Positions 26,401 to 38,400 of a DNA stretch of 64,000 nt are shown here, piece by piece. The position numbers were made by a program, and so were the translations under genes. Each line of letters opens with the position of its first letter. The first letter of the stretch is position 1. The DNA lies in the NCBI GenBank assembly GCA_947568835.1, contig OX387603.1, positions 20,608,651 to 20,672,650 on the forward strand, given 5' to 3'. The notes beneath the pieces were generated by a model. That model was given only the letters and a program-made list of their open reading frames with translations. It was not told the origin of the DNA and did not search any database. This stretch comes from Protonemura montana (Eukaryota > Arthropoda > Insecta > Plecoptera > Nemouridae).

Positions 26401-29400
26401 GCCATTGAGTAGCACCTACCGTTACCATGTATTACCGGCAAGTTAGCCCAGCAGAAAGTTTAACATTAAAGCTGACCCTCTTACAATACCTACAAACTCA
26501 ATGATACAATTTTTTAATTATTTGGTGAAGATGGAGCAAGCATTTTGCTGTACATGTGCCATTCTGACATGGTGGCTTTATTACAAATTGAGATGAGGTA
26601 CTATATTCTGACCAAACTTGCTCTTTTGTTTCAATATTGGTTTCCTTAATGAATTACCAGAGTAATAAATATTCAAGACGCAATTCCAGAAACTGACAAC
26701 CAATACAATCTTTGCCTATATCCATCTGCTTTATCTCTTTACAGAATCAGACACCAACGTTGCGAACGTCAAGCCTCGTGGGGGCAAGCTGGCGCGTCGC
26801 GCCCGTTCTTTCAAGGAAGACTTCTTGGAGATCTTGCAGCAGATGCGTTCGCCCAGTGGGGCCGGTGGAGCGGTCCGTTCTGGCTCCCCCCACTCTCCAA
26901 AGCGCAGTGCTAAAGGAGGCAGCGTGGACGCTGTCGATGCCGCCTCTGCTGGCGACAAAAACCCTCTGCGGGACCTTGACGTGCACGTGAGACAGGTAAC
27001 GAGCTGGGTATTTTATGATCAGGCCTGTTAATTTTAAAATTCTTTCAATCATTTTGTAAAAATTATTTCCTTACAATATCTTTTTTTTTCATAAGAACTC
27101 TGTAAGAGACAAACAAATGTACAAGATAAAAGTTGTATCCCACCTGAAAATGCATGGAAACCAAATATTTAAGCAAATGTGTTTAATACCTTAGCCCATA
27201 TACTCCCTTTTTTTAACATTGCTGACTGTGCACCTTGTGCCTGTAGGTCCAGTTTGCTCTGAAACACTTCCGGGATGTAGTCAGTAAGAACAAACTGGAA
27301 ATGCTCTCGGGAAACGGAACTGTCGTGCTGGAGACAATCACCACGATCCACGGCGTGCTAAAGTCGTACGTGCTCAACGAACAAAGGTATGAATGCGAAC
27401 ACTGTCAAGCCAGTCAAACACTATCAACTCAGGCTTTGATTGAAAAGTTGTGAGAGTTGAGAATTCATTAATTTCTCAACACCTCTACGAATGAAAATAA
27501 TCAAATATCCCTGTAATCATGCCTCTTTTTATGTAAATTATGCAAATAAACTGCGTAATTAATTTTTTTTTGTGTTTGTTTTAGACAGTTAATCTCTGCC
27601 TTATTAGTTTTTAAAGAATCTGTAGCACTTATGATAGCTGACCTTAAAAAACTACTTAAACTCTTTCAATATCTTTCCGAATTTATCTGCAGTACATAGT
27701 TGTTTACCTCCATGCCAATTGTATTAAAATTATTGTAAAATATACACATGGCCGTAAGTTAGTGACTGAATTGTTCTTGGTTTCAGCTCCACACTGGTAT
27801 CGGCTACGAACCAAGTCTACCAGAGCGTTGCAAAGCTTATCAAGCTCTGCGATGATGTTTTACTTCACGGAGAGAAGTCTTTGAACAAGGAAAACGTCAC
27901 CGAAGTCGTACAGCTAGTCGAAGAAGCTGTGCAGGTAATGCCAACATATAATTCTAAAATCATTTTCATCCTCAACATAAGAAGTAGAAAAAGGTGTGTT
28001 AATATTCACTTGAAGGGAACAATTGAAGGAATCAAATTCAAAACCTGACATCAACAATGATGGAGAACTGAAATTTTATCAGAATCATCGCTGTCAAAAG
28101 TCAGATTAATTTACTAAACACTCTGCCAAATATTCTCATGAACACATTTTTCCCATACTGTTTTAAAACTTGCATGCTTATCCCAGTCAACAAATAAGAA
28201 AAAAAACAAATTACCTACTCCGAACCGCAACTGTCAACTGTGTCATGTTCGACTGCAACTCAAGCTAATCGATAAACGACAGGTCACTGGATCATCAACT
28301 CATGTGTGCCATCTTATTCGTACCAACGTTACCAACTGTGTGTATGCTTCCAGAACCTTGTGACGCTTGCACAAGACAAGATAGCAAACCGCGAGACCAA
28401 CAGCAAGACCCTGGGTCACGGAAACCGCCACCACCACGTCCCGTTGTCCGACCGTAACTCGAGCTACTCAATGAACGACGGGCCGCAGCGCAACTCGCTA
28501 CCCGACATCCCGCTGACGCCGCGTGAACGCCAGATCCTAGCGCAGACGTCTGCGTCCGTGCTGGATAGGCATTCGCTGGCGGACAGGAGAGCTGTCATGG
28601 ATCGCAATTCGGTGCCAAAGTCGCAGAGCGAGGAGTCAATTCTGATCGACACCAGTCCACCGCCAAAACCACCATTGCCTGGAAGGTACAATTTGGAAGC
28701 AGAAACAATTTTTTTATGTGATTTTAGTTGTTGGCAAGAATTCATTTTGGTCCTTAGAGACTAAAAGCATATTTTTCAAATTGGTAGTTTTGTTATTAAC
28801 TCAAAAGAACCATTTCTGTGGTTTTGCTGTGAAGTTGGATGCTGAAGTGCTTTAAACATAACTTACGAAGATTGAAAATTATGGTTGCCGTAGATGCAGA
28901 GAATAGTATGGACTTTTGGCTTTATTGCTATTTACATGTATTTACTATTTACAGTGAGAAGTACTTAACCCCTAAGATCGAAATCGTATCATTCCACCTC
29001 AATTTGCCTTCTATATTATAATCAATGTTGTAGGAGTTTTAGAATGTTTGGATAATCAATTGGTTCGGTAACATCGAGTGTTCCCATTTTCCTGCAGAGC
29101 GTACCACCTGTCAGACAGCAACTCGCCCCCACCCCTACCCCCAAAGCGTCGCCATCGCCATGTGGACCAGCTGATTGCGCCCGACTTTGACAGCTCCAGC
29201 CTCACAGACACGCTGAACAGCAGCAGCAATAGGTAACTTTCTGATGACACAGTGTGAACTTCTCTGGCTGAGATTTACGGTATATCCCCCTATAAATGAG
29301 CTCAGACCCATGATTCCAATACTTCGTTGATTCCCGTTCAATTGCTAGAAAGAATTTGCATCGAAGCTATTAATAAATTATACCTTACCTTCATCTGGTC

Positions 29401-32400
29401 AGCTTTAGTTACTTTGATTCTACTATTGAATAAGTTGTACTATCATGAATTCCGTTCTATGCAGCGGCGGTGGCGGCAGATCTCTAATCTCTGGTCTGGC
29501 TGCAAGCTTCGACCGCATCAGCTTGCGCAGCAAGTCACCAGAGGACACGTCATCTCTGCTAAGTGCGTCAGCCGGCAGCCTCGACTCGGTGCTGAACCAC
29601 TCTCGCGAGGAGGAGGAGATCCAGGTGCTTATGGAGCCCATCGAGGAATCCATCCTATCGAACGAGAACATCATCACGCAAGGTACCAACCCAGGATATC
29701 TCGCAACATTTTCTTGCAGTTCTGATTTGTTTGTTGCTGGATGTTTGCTCTTGTTCTAGGCTACATTAAGCTTCTCTGCTTCATGCTAGGCTATTGCGGG
29801 CCATATTAACCAGTTCTCGGTAACTCTGTGGACTCCTCATGAGAGTTCTACCCCCTTCCACCAAAAATCCTGCATTTTTAGGGTTCTACCAGGCTGTACC
29901 TTGCTAAGATACATTCTTTAATTATTGTCAACGTGTCTTCCCGTTTTTCAGGTGTTGGTATGAACGGCAGCAACAATTCGTGCTGCTGCTGGGAAAGTTC
30001 GTCAAGTACAGCTTCCAACGACCTCGGGATGTTGAACAACGACAAGACTGTCGCACTCCTTCCTCGCCTCAACCATCAAACGCAAGGTACGGAAGTCATG
30101 CAAACTTCAACACTGAGTTCCGGTCTGTGACGTTGGTGTGTCTATGAGTACATAAGTAACATTTGAACTAGAATGGTGCAGCCATTAATGGCCCTTAATC
30201 ACATTGGAAAGCTACTTTTCAAGGATTGCATGCGTTGAGTTGCTTTCCATATTAATGTTTTGTAATAAACAGTTAACTAACATTTAAAACCCAGCATTCT
30301 ATCAAAGAAATTTCTTTTTGAAAGCACTGGCAAAAACAGTTGCCAAACTTAAACAATAAATACAATTAATAATTGGTATATCATATCACAATGTGCCCTT
30401 TTTCAGATCTAGCCAGCACTGCCCCATGTAGCACAATCGGGGCCGACAACATCGTCTGCCTAAATTCCGACAACTCTGTTAGCAAGCTGGGCCGGCTCCC
30501 TTCGCAAACTGAGTCGGGTTTTGCGTCGATGCATTCGTTGCGAAGCTCCAGCCAGAGCTACACTGCATCGTCAGTGACGTCCCAGCAGTTCAGCTCCTCC
30601 GTGTCGCGTTCGTCCCAACAGAGCAGCATCTCTACCTTCTCCAGCTCCGACTCGGCGACTAGCAAAACGTGGCAGCAGAAGTCGACGACCACCGAGGCTA
30701 ACTTCTTGTCTACGACGCAGAAGATTGTCTCATCGTCGGATCTCAAGGCAGACAGCATTTCGTCATCGACATTGATATCACAGCGAAGTGAATCGAAGGC
30801 TTCGTCTATCACAGCGACGGAGGATTCGATAAGTGAGTCAAACGATTTATTTTAGCTACATTGATCGGATTGCAAAATGCTGAATATTGTGATTGGCTCT
30901 ACCTTTTGTTTGATGGTCCTAAGGACACATGCTTACAGTTTAAGAACTAACCTCCTCTTACAACATTTACAGTGCTAATTTTTTAATATGATATTCTTTT
31001 TATTGTAATATTCCTATGCCTACCTATCCCTAATATGCCTGCATAACTTCTCTTCTGCAAATTCTTTTCTAAAATGACAAATGCAGTTGCTGAAGCTTTG
31101 AGTAGAATTTTTTGTTTTGGTTTAATCACAATAGAAGTAGGTCATTTACCATTCTAAGAATTCTATTTGCATGCACCAACCATAGTAACAATTAAATGCA
31201 TCAAAACTTAAGTCACCTCCTAGAAAACTAATTCCGGAAATTTATTCCACTAGGTCCGAACTTATCCCCTATGAGCAGCGCCCGTGGCACGCCCCCTGCC
31301 CTCCCCCAGAAGACCCGTTCGCGTCGGCGGAAAGACCGAGAAGTCTCGCAATATGACAACATGCCGTCGACTACGATAACGACCGCCTCTTCGGCTGCCG
31401 TCACTGCGGTGAATTCGGCAACGGTGCAGGAGCAGCACCTGGTTAGCTGTAGCTTGCACAAATCGCACGCCAAAGTGACTACCGTGGTGCACGGCTCCAG
31501 TCCCGACAACGAGCCACCGCCACTGCCGCTCAAGAAGAAACACAGTAAGTGCCGACTGGCTTACTTCATTCTGGCACCGTTTCCGTTTGCCGGGATTGTG
31601 TTCGGTGTTATAAACTTATAACGTCCAAACAAGTTACTCATTTGATGACAAATGTGTCAAAAGTCACCATCATCGTCATTCGCAAAAGGCACCTTGATCG
31701 CTACTTTTTCAAATGAATGTCAAAAGTGTGATACAAAAAAGTGACTAGTAACTAACTTTGTTTGGACTTCGTAATTGCTGTTCAACTTTGTGGTCTACTA
31801 CTGCAAAAGTTCACTCCTGTCATATAGTTAGAGGCTTTTCCATTAAACTTCATGAATCATGCAGAAGATGCCTTCATAATTACACAAGTTTACGAGGATA
31901 AGTTAGGTCAGGAGATTGTGGTGTCCTTTCGAAAGGTTATGCAAATCTAGCTTAGCATGTTGTGGTTGTGCTAGGTATGACAGATTGTTGCCAATATCTA
32001 TCTATCTGATGAGTGAGTCATTCTATTCCACACTCATCAAGGGATGACTCATATTCTAAGCTAATATGCAAGAGTTATCCTGTGATCTCCTCATAAGTTT
32101 AGAGGCCAATATACTCGCCTAAATTTGCTGTGTGTTATGCTTCCTTATCTTTTATAGTTTGTTTACTTTATGAGATGACAAAACTTTTATCTCTGTTCAA
32201 GTCTAAGTGGATTAGGATTTTAATCCAACAACTAAAACATTACATTTTTATCTTAATTGTTACTAAATTAAAATGATTGCGTGGAGGAAAATTAAATTTA
32301 AATTGCATTATGTTTTTAAAATGTTGATAGTGCTCATAGACAACTGGTGAGGCCAAACAATTTGCTCCTAACAACTGACTGTGATAGGTCCCCCTTTTTT

Positions 32401-35400
32401 GCGACTGATTATGATCCCCCAACAATTAGATAGTTACCCAGCTAGTTGTTTATCACAGTATAGGGGCCAGGGAGTTGTTCTGGAAATATTTGCCAGAGGT
32501 GTTGTCTATGTAAGTAAAAACAAATGGATCACTTTATCTTGGCACATTCTGAAGTGTCACATTAAGACAGGTCATTGCTAGCTAAATTATAGAAAAGATT
32601 CCTATCTAGTTGTAGTAGGACGTTAAAGATAAGTGGATATTCATTCATTGTGATGTTGTGAGCATAGAGAAATGTTACCTAGATTTAACAAAAAGTGTGC
32701 TTAAATCAGAAACTATGGCTTTGATTGAATTTCTTTCTGCTCATAATCTAATTGGAAAACGATTGGGTAGGTATAGGTATGATTGGTAATCGCGGACTAG
32801 GCGTTTGAGTCTCTAAAAGTGGCTGTGTCTGTTTCTTAGTGTTCCAATCAGTGGCCTATTCTGGTAAGTGGGTGTTAGTTGGTTTGTGTCCAATCTCTCT
32901 GTTTCTGTACATGCAAACATTTTGTTTCATCCTATATCTCTATCTCCCTCCTTTCTCTATCTCTTCTCTGACTTTTTCTCTTCTGTCTGTTGTTGGGTGT
33001 CACTCTTTCACCTAAAACTTGTCCTTTGCAAGTGTTTATTCTCTAACTGTTGATGCTTGTTGGATAAGATAAACCATCTTTTGGTCTTAAATGAACATTG
33101 GAAGTAAAGTTTTCCACTAAAGTAGGATGTCACACTTGCATTAAAACGCCCTCAGCAAGCTATAATTTCTAATTTGTCAAGAAAAGTAAAATTCACAGAA
33201 AGTAAATCTCAGACTTGAATGTGTGACAACGTTTTACTCGCGTAAAATTTGTTCCATAAACATCTCAAGAGATATAAACAATAAACATTCTAAACCTGTC
33301 CATTTTTTAGATGAGAGCACCAAAAAATGCAATGTTTTAAAGCCCAGCTCTGATCTTTGGATGTGTGTGTGTCGTGTGCGCACGTACTATATATGTGTTA
33401 AATTGTACATAACTAAAAATAGTCATGCCTGTGGTCTATAGCCTAGATTGACATTCACCTATTTAGTACACACGTTGACAGAACAATTATTCTTACAAAC
33501 TTGCCAGGTAACAAAAATAGCCAAAAACAACTATTTGACTCGATCACAATTCAGTTAACGGACAATGTTATTTGTTTTAGTTAATTTTTCAACAACAGCG
33601 TGTGATGCTGTAATAGATTTACTATCGAGCTATCACTCAACCAGATATTTATTTTCTTAATGTACTACTTCTAGTTGTTGACTTTTCAGGCCAATCTAAA
33701 TTGCCTGTTACTAATTGCCTACGTAGTGTAGGCAAAAGTCGTAGGTAATCATTTTGAGTCAACCAAAAATGTCCGTAGCTAGCTAGAGTTAACAACCATT
33801 ACCTTGCTTGCTGGATGTTTAATTTCCTTTGTAGATTCATGTATAATGTTGGATATAAAAACTTGACCGATATGCTCTGAAAGTACATTTCTGCTCAACA
33901 ATGTCATTTGACTTGGTGACAAATACGAACGTGAATTTGATGGCATAACCGCTAAGTTTTACCCCCATCGCCTATCATCAGCTCAGAGAGCTTCCTGCAT
34001 TCTTTGTTTGAGGTTAGTTGGACATGACCAAAACCTTGTAGCACTGAGCTGACCTTCGGCGTCTTTTTTTACAGTAATGGCGTACATGGAGATGTTTGGC
34101 AACTGCTCGCACCAAAACAACAACGAATTCCTGCGGCATTCGGTGCACACGTACAACCTCCTTCAGGCCGAGTGGCAGCAGAAGGAGATATCAATTACAT
34201 CGACACAGTCGTGCTCATTCTCGATGGTTTCATCACAGAGCAACCAGGTGTTTCCTGCTCACGGGAACATCGCTCTGAACAACATCGAGGTAGGTGATTG
34301 TCGCAGCGGGCCACCTAAAGAAAACCAGGGACATTGGGGAACCAGGGACATTGGGGAAACAGGGGAATATGTGCTAGATTATGTTTCTCCTGATGGACAC
34401 ATTTCCAAAGACTAAAAGTCTCTTATAGTAAAGACTCGAAAGAATAAATGCAACTTTCCAAAGTTGAAACAGCTGGTTACAAAAGATGCAGAATAAACTT
34501 ATTCTTTTCTACTTGACCAAGAGACGATGCTTTTTCAACTGTGGCAAGCAACATTCCTCTTTCCTTTCTCCATTGCATAATTGCCTTGCATAACAGCCTT
34601 GTGGCACCCTTCTAACTGACCAAATGTTCTCTTTCCATGCTGGAAGTGCCTAATGATTGAACCGATCAATTTGTGATTGTAGGGCATCGATATGCCAATG
34701 TCGCCGTTACGGGACGCCACGAGTCTGCCGCCCGCGCTTCCTCCAAAACGCAGTCGCCACTCTAGCGTACATTCCACGGCCAGCTCGCCGCCAATCTCCC
34801 CGCCTGCCGCCGTCAAGCACAGGGATGTCGCCGTCATAGACACACACCCGATTGCCAATTGTGACACCAACACTAATAGGTACATAAGAGATTTCATTGG
34901 GATATTAAATCTAGATCATAAGAAGATAAGATTGGCCATTCAGAGAGAGCATATACTTTTCCAGAAGAGGCACCTCCGTTTCTTTTTTTGGAATGAAATA
35001 TGGGCCAATTGTCACTATAAAAAACATTGCTTTTGTAGTGCAAAGATTGTTTTTGAGCTTTTTAAAGAATTTTTCTAGAAATGATAACAGTCTTGGGAAT
35101 TCTGTGCAGACTAGTGGTTATTTTGGGCGTACGCTCACATACACCCACCTTTTCTTGCAATACTGTAAGGCGATCACTCATTCCGGGAAAACTGTGGTCT
35201 ACTCTGCATTTAAATTCGAGAAACACGTGTTATTTTTACGTGTTGGAGAAAAATGTATTTGGAAATAGCATTCAGCAAAATGTAGGTATATTCACAGAAT
35301 CTTATAATTTTGAAAAATAAATGCCAATTACACTAGCTCATAATTATGACCTCGCAAAGCGATAGCAAGGCTAAGCTTAGCTAAGATCAGGCAACGAAAC

Positions 35401-38400
35401 CCTTTGTTCCCCCCCCCCCCCCCTCCCCCAAAAGAAAACACAATCTAGAACAGTACCTGAATTCAATTGAGAGCATACCTAACTTTTTTGTTACAAATTA
35501 ACCACTGCTGCAGACATAATAAGTATTTTGAAATGCTGTCACTGAAATCGCTACTGGCAGTCGTTGTGCTAATATCTTTTCTCATGGGCTAAACTGTATG
35601 CAAATCAAAATTTTGAATACCAAAAGTATCCCTCAAGCATGCAAACCAACCATCGATCGGCACATTATTACACGTCTAGCTTGCAAACCAGTCATCCGTA
35701 TTTAGCAAGTCTCTTCTCACTTGTTTGACCTGTGGTCATTTCTTTATTTTCATTCAAAGCACTTACAACACAGTTCCGTGAAATAAACCAAAGACTTAGA
35801 TGAGCGTCTTGGTTATTGCAGGAGCCAAGAGCCACAGAAGCCTGTTTTAAGGCGGCTGGAGCTTAAGCCAGCTCCCACCAACAACGGCAATGCCCGCGAC
35901 CGAGAGTCGCAGCGACTCGATTCCGAGTCAGAATCGGTCAACGAGGTGAACCCGCTCGACGAGCTGGACATCATGCATTATCTAGTCATTAAAAAGAACG
36001 AAGAAGAGGGTCCAGAGATCAGGGGTGGACACCCGGATGCTCTCATTATACATGCGACAAAGGCCAACAAAAATGGTGAGTTTTGTTTGAGCTCGGCACT
36101 TTGTTCTTTGATGTATTTGAGAGGTCTTGGCACAGTTCTGACATTTTTCTGGTTTATTTATGCTCACATATTCACAGAAGAAAAGGAAACAGGTATGAAC
36201 CCTCTTTCATAGTACCTATTTTGGCTTAATGCATCTCAGGATGTGTATTCCTTACAAATTCCACGTGTAGAAATATTTTCTCTGCATTTGATGCACGTTT
36301 TTGTAAGCAAAATCAATTGAGACACCTTACCAAGGTTTGAACTTAAAATTAAATTTTAATGTAGCCCAGTTTTCAGTTAATTTTCTTATTTGGCAGTTTT
36401 ATGATTAATATGGCTGGCATTTTAAAAACATAACGCAATTCCAGAGTTCACACTCGGCCGTGCCAATTGTTCCCCACAAAGCGAGCATCAAACTACCTGC
36501 CAAAAAGGAGTACATTCATTACTATGATCCAAGCTTATTATTGTGGGCTTGTCATCAGAAATTAATGGTTTAAAATGTTGCTGTGCTATCTTTGATTGAG
36601 CAAAACACAAGCGATTAATGAAAACCCACATCCAGGAATCACGCCAAGCACAAGCACTCGTCTCTCCATTGTGCTCTCTTTACTAATGTGAAAATTATTG
36701 TTTTTCAGACTTCTTGTATCAAGAAGCGTTTCTCACCACATATCGCACGTTCCTTTCTCCGTTGGAGCTGATTCGCAAACTGTGTCAGCGGCATAAGCGC
36801 TTCAGTTGTTTGTCAGACCCGCTGAAACAACGGGCAGCTCGTGAGGCCTTCTCTCTTCTAGTCCGAGTCGTCAGTGACCTCACGTGAGTCCAACTTTTCT
36901 CTATTTGCCAATCGGTGATTTAAAAATTATATTACGACTTTTTTGGTTTGTCAAGTTTGAAATGATTGATTACAAAGGAGGTTAGTTTACATTCACGGGA
37001 ATACAAAAACAGATGGTGGGACATTCATTTTTCTCTGTGTATGAGAAGTTTTTCACTGTGCTTGAAAGAGTGTTTAATCACACTATCCCACGCTAATTTC
37101 TAATCGATCAAAGGGCTTGTTTATTTAATAAGGAAGACGAAACCACACCCTGAACCACAACTTACCGATTTGAAAACGCTGGTTGTGATAGATGAATGCA
37201 ATAGATGTTCAACGTTTTAGCTATATTGCCTTGTTCACTTAGAGTGAAATACTTTAGCACACCTTTGCCTGGACTTCAACTGTTTAAAACATTAAATCAT
37301 TTATGCACTATTTTGTGGCACCACTTCAATTTCCTTGTTGTACTGTGTAACCCGTTTTCTTTCCTATTTGCTGTCCAAATGATCCAGCACCTTGGAATCC
37401 TTGCATAAATCCTAAGGCCTGACAGTAATAATTGTTTCTCTTATCACAGAATATCTGACCTGTCGGATGTGGTGCTCCAAACCCTGATGGAGTTTGTTTA
37501 TCAGCTGCTATGCAGCGGAGATCTGACAATGGCCAAGGCATTGCGTGTGAAAATACTCGAGAAGTACAATGCCAAGAAACTGTATAACTCAGCAAACACA
37601 CTTCTCTCTTCGCTCAATATTTACACAAGGTATGAGGGAACTTAAATCAATTGAAATGTTAGAAAACTAATTAAAGCCCATTTTAGTGTCAATTTCAATG
37701 AACTCAGCTTTAATTTCCAATTTATTGTTTTAAGTCCATATTTTTTATTATGATTATTATTTTTTAATTTAGTAACATAGTTTGTGAACAATATCATTGT
37801 ATAAACCGTGTCAAGTACTAAAATTGATATGAGAATGTGAATGATGATAAATGGAGATGAAAGTAAAACAATATTTAATTTCATGATCATTTCATATCAC
37901 GATCGGTGTTAGCAGACGATGTATACATAAATGAATACATGGAAATTTTAAGCAAATAAAAACACAAAACGAAACCACCATCAAACTACACTTTCAACAC
38001 AAATAACTTTACTTTTGTTTAGTTGTGTACTTCAGAGATGTACACTATGATTTCTTCGATACTATAGGACTCATTTTCAATCAGGAAACAACTTTGTTTT
38101 GAATTTAGGGATGGGCATCTCTTTTAAATCCTCATAGAGCATGTTGCAAATTTAAATCCCGCCGTCTTGGCCGGGTTCTTTTAATTGAGACAAGTTCTCA
38201 AGTTCAATTTTAAAGTTCCCTTGTAAACTTGACTTTTTTTTGTATAACTAATGACTTTGCTATGTTTATGCTTTAACAGGCAAGCTTCTCTGCTAGACTT
38301 CAAATCGGAGCAGATCGCCGAGCAGATGACACTGCTGGATGCGAATCTGTTTATGAAAATAGAGATTCCTGAAGTTTTGATCTGGGCCCAAGAACAGAAT

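Larger units (their letters stand above)
8435..26744 (+). other. RAPGEF1: RAPGEF1 intron 1 (18.3 kb)
   Basis: Apart from the repeats and candidate regulatory blocks listed separately (R1 at 10.8, 14.7 and 22.4 kb; 5S SINE at 15.4 kb; R2 at 20.3 and 22.9 kb; islands at 16.2 and 19.4 kb), I see two GC-richer patches without exons: 11340-11700 (GTGCGTGCGTGC-type) and 12120-12480. The rest is AT-rich and shows nothing I can name. Confidence 0.5.

Noticed and set aside
30558-30812. Minus-strand frame opposite RAPGEF1 exon 9
   Set aside because: Shadow of a Ser-rich coding exon.
31262-31543. Minus-strand frames opposite RAPGEF1 exon 10
   Set aside because: Shadow of a GC-rich coding exon.
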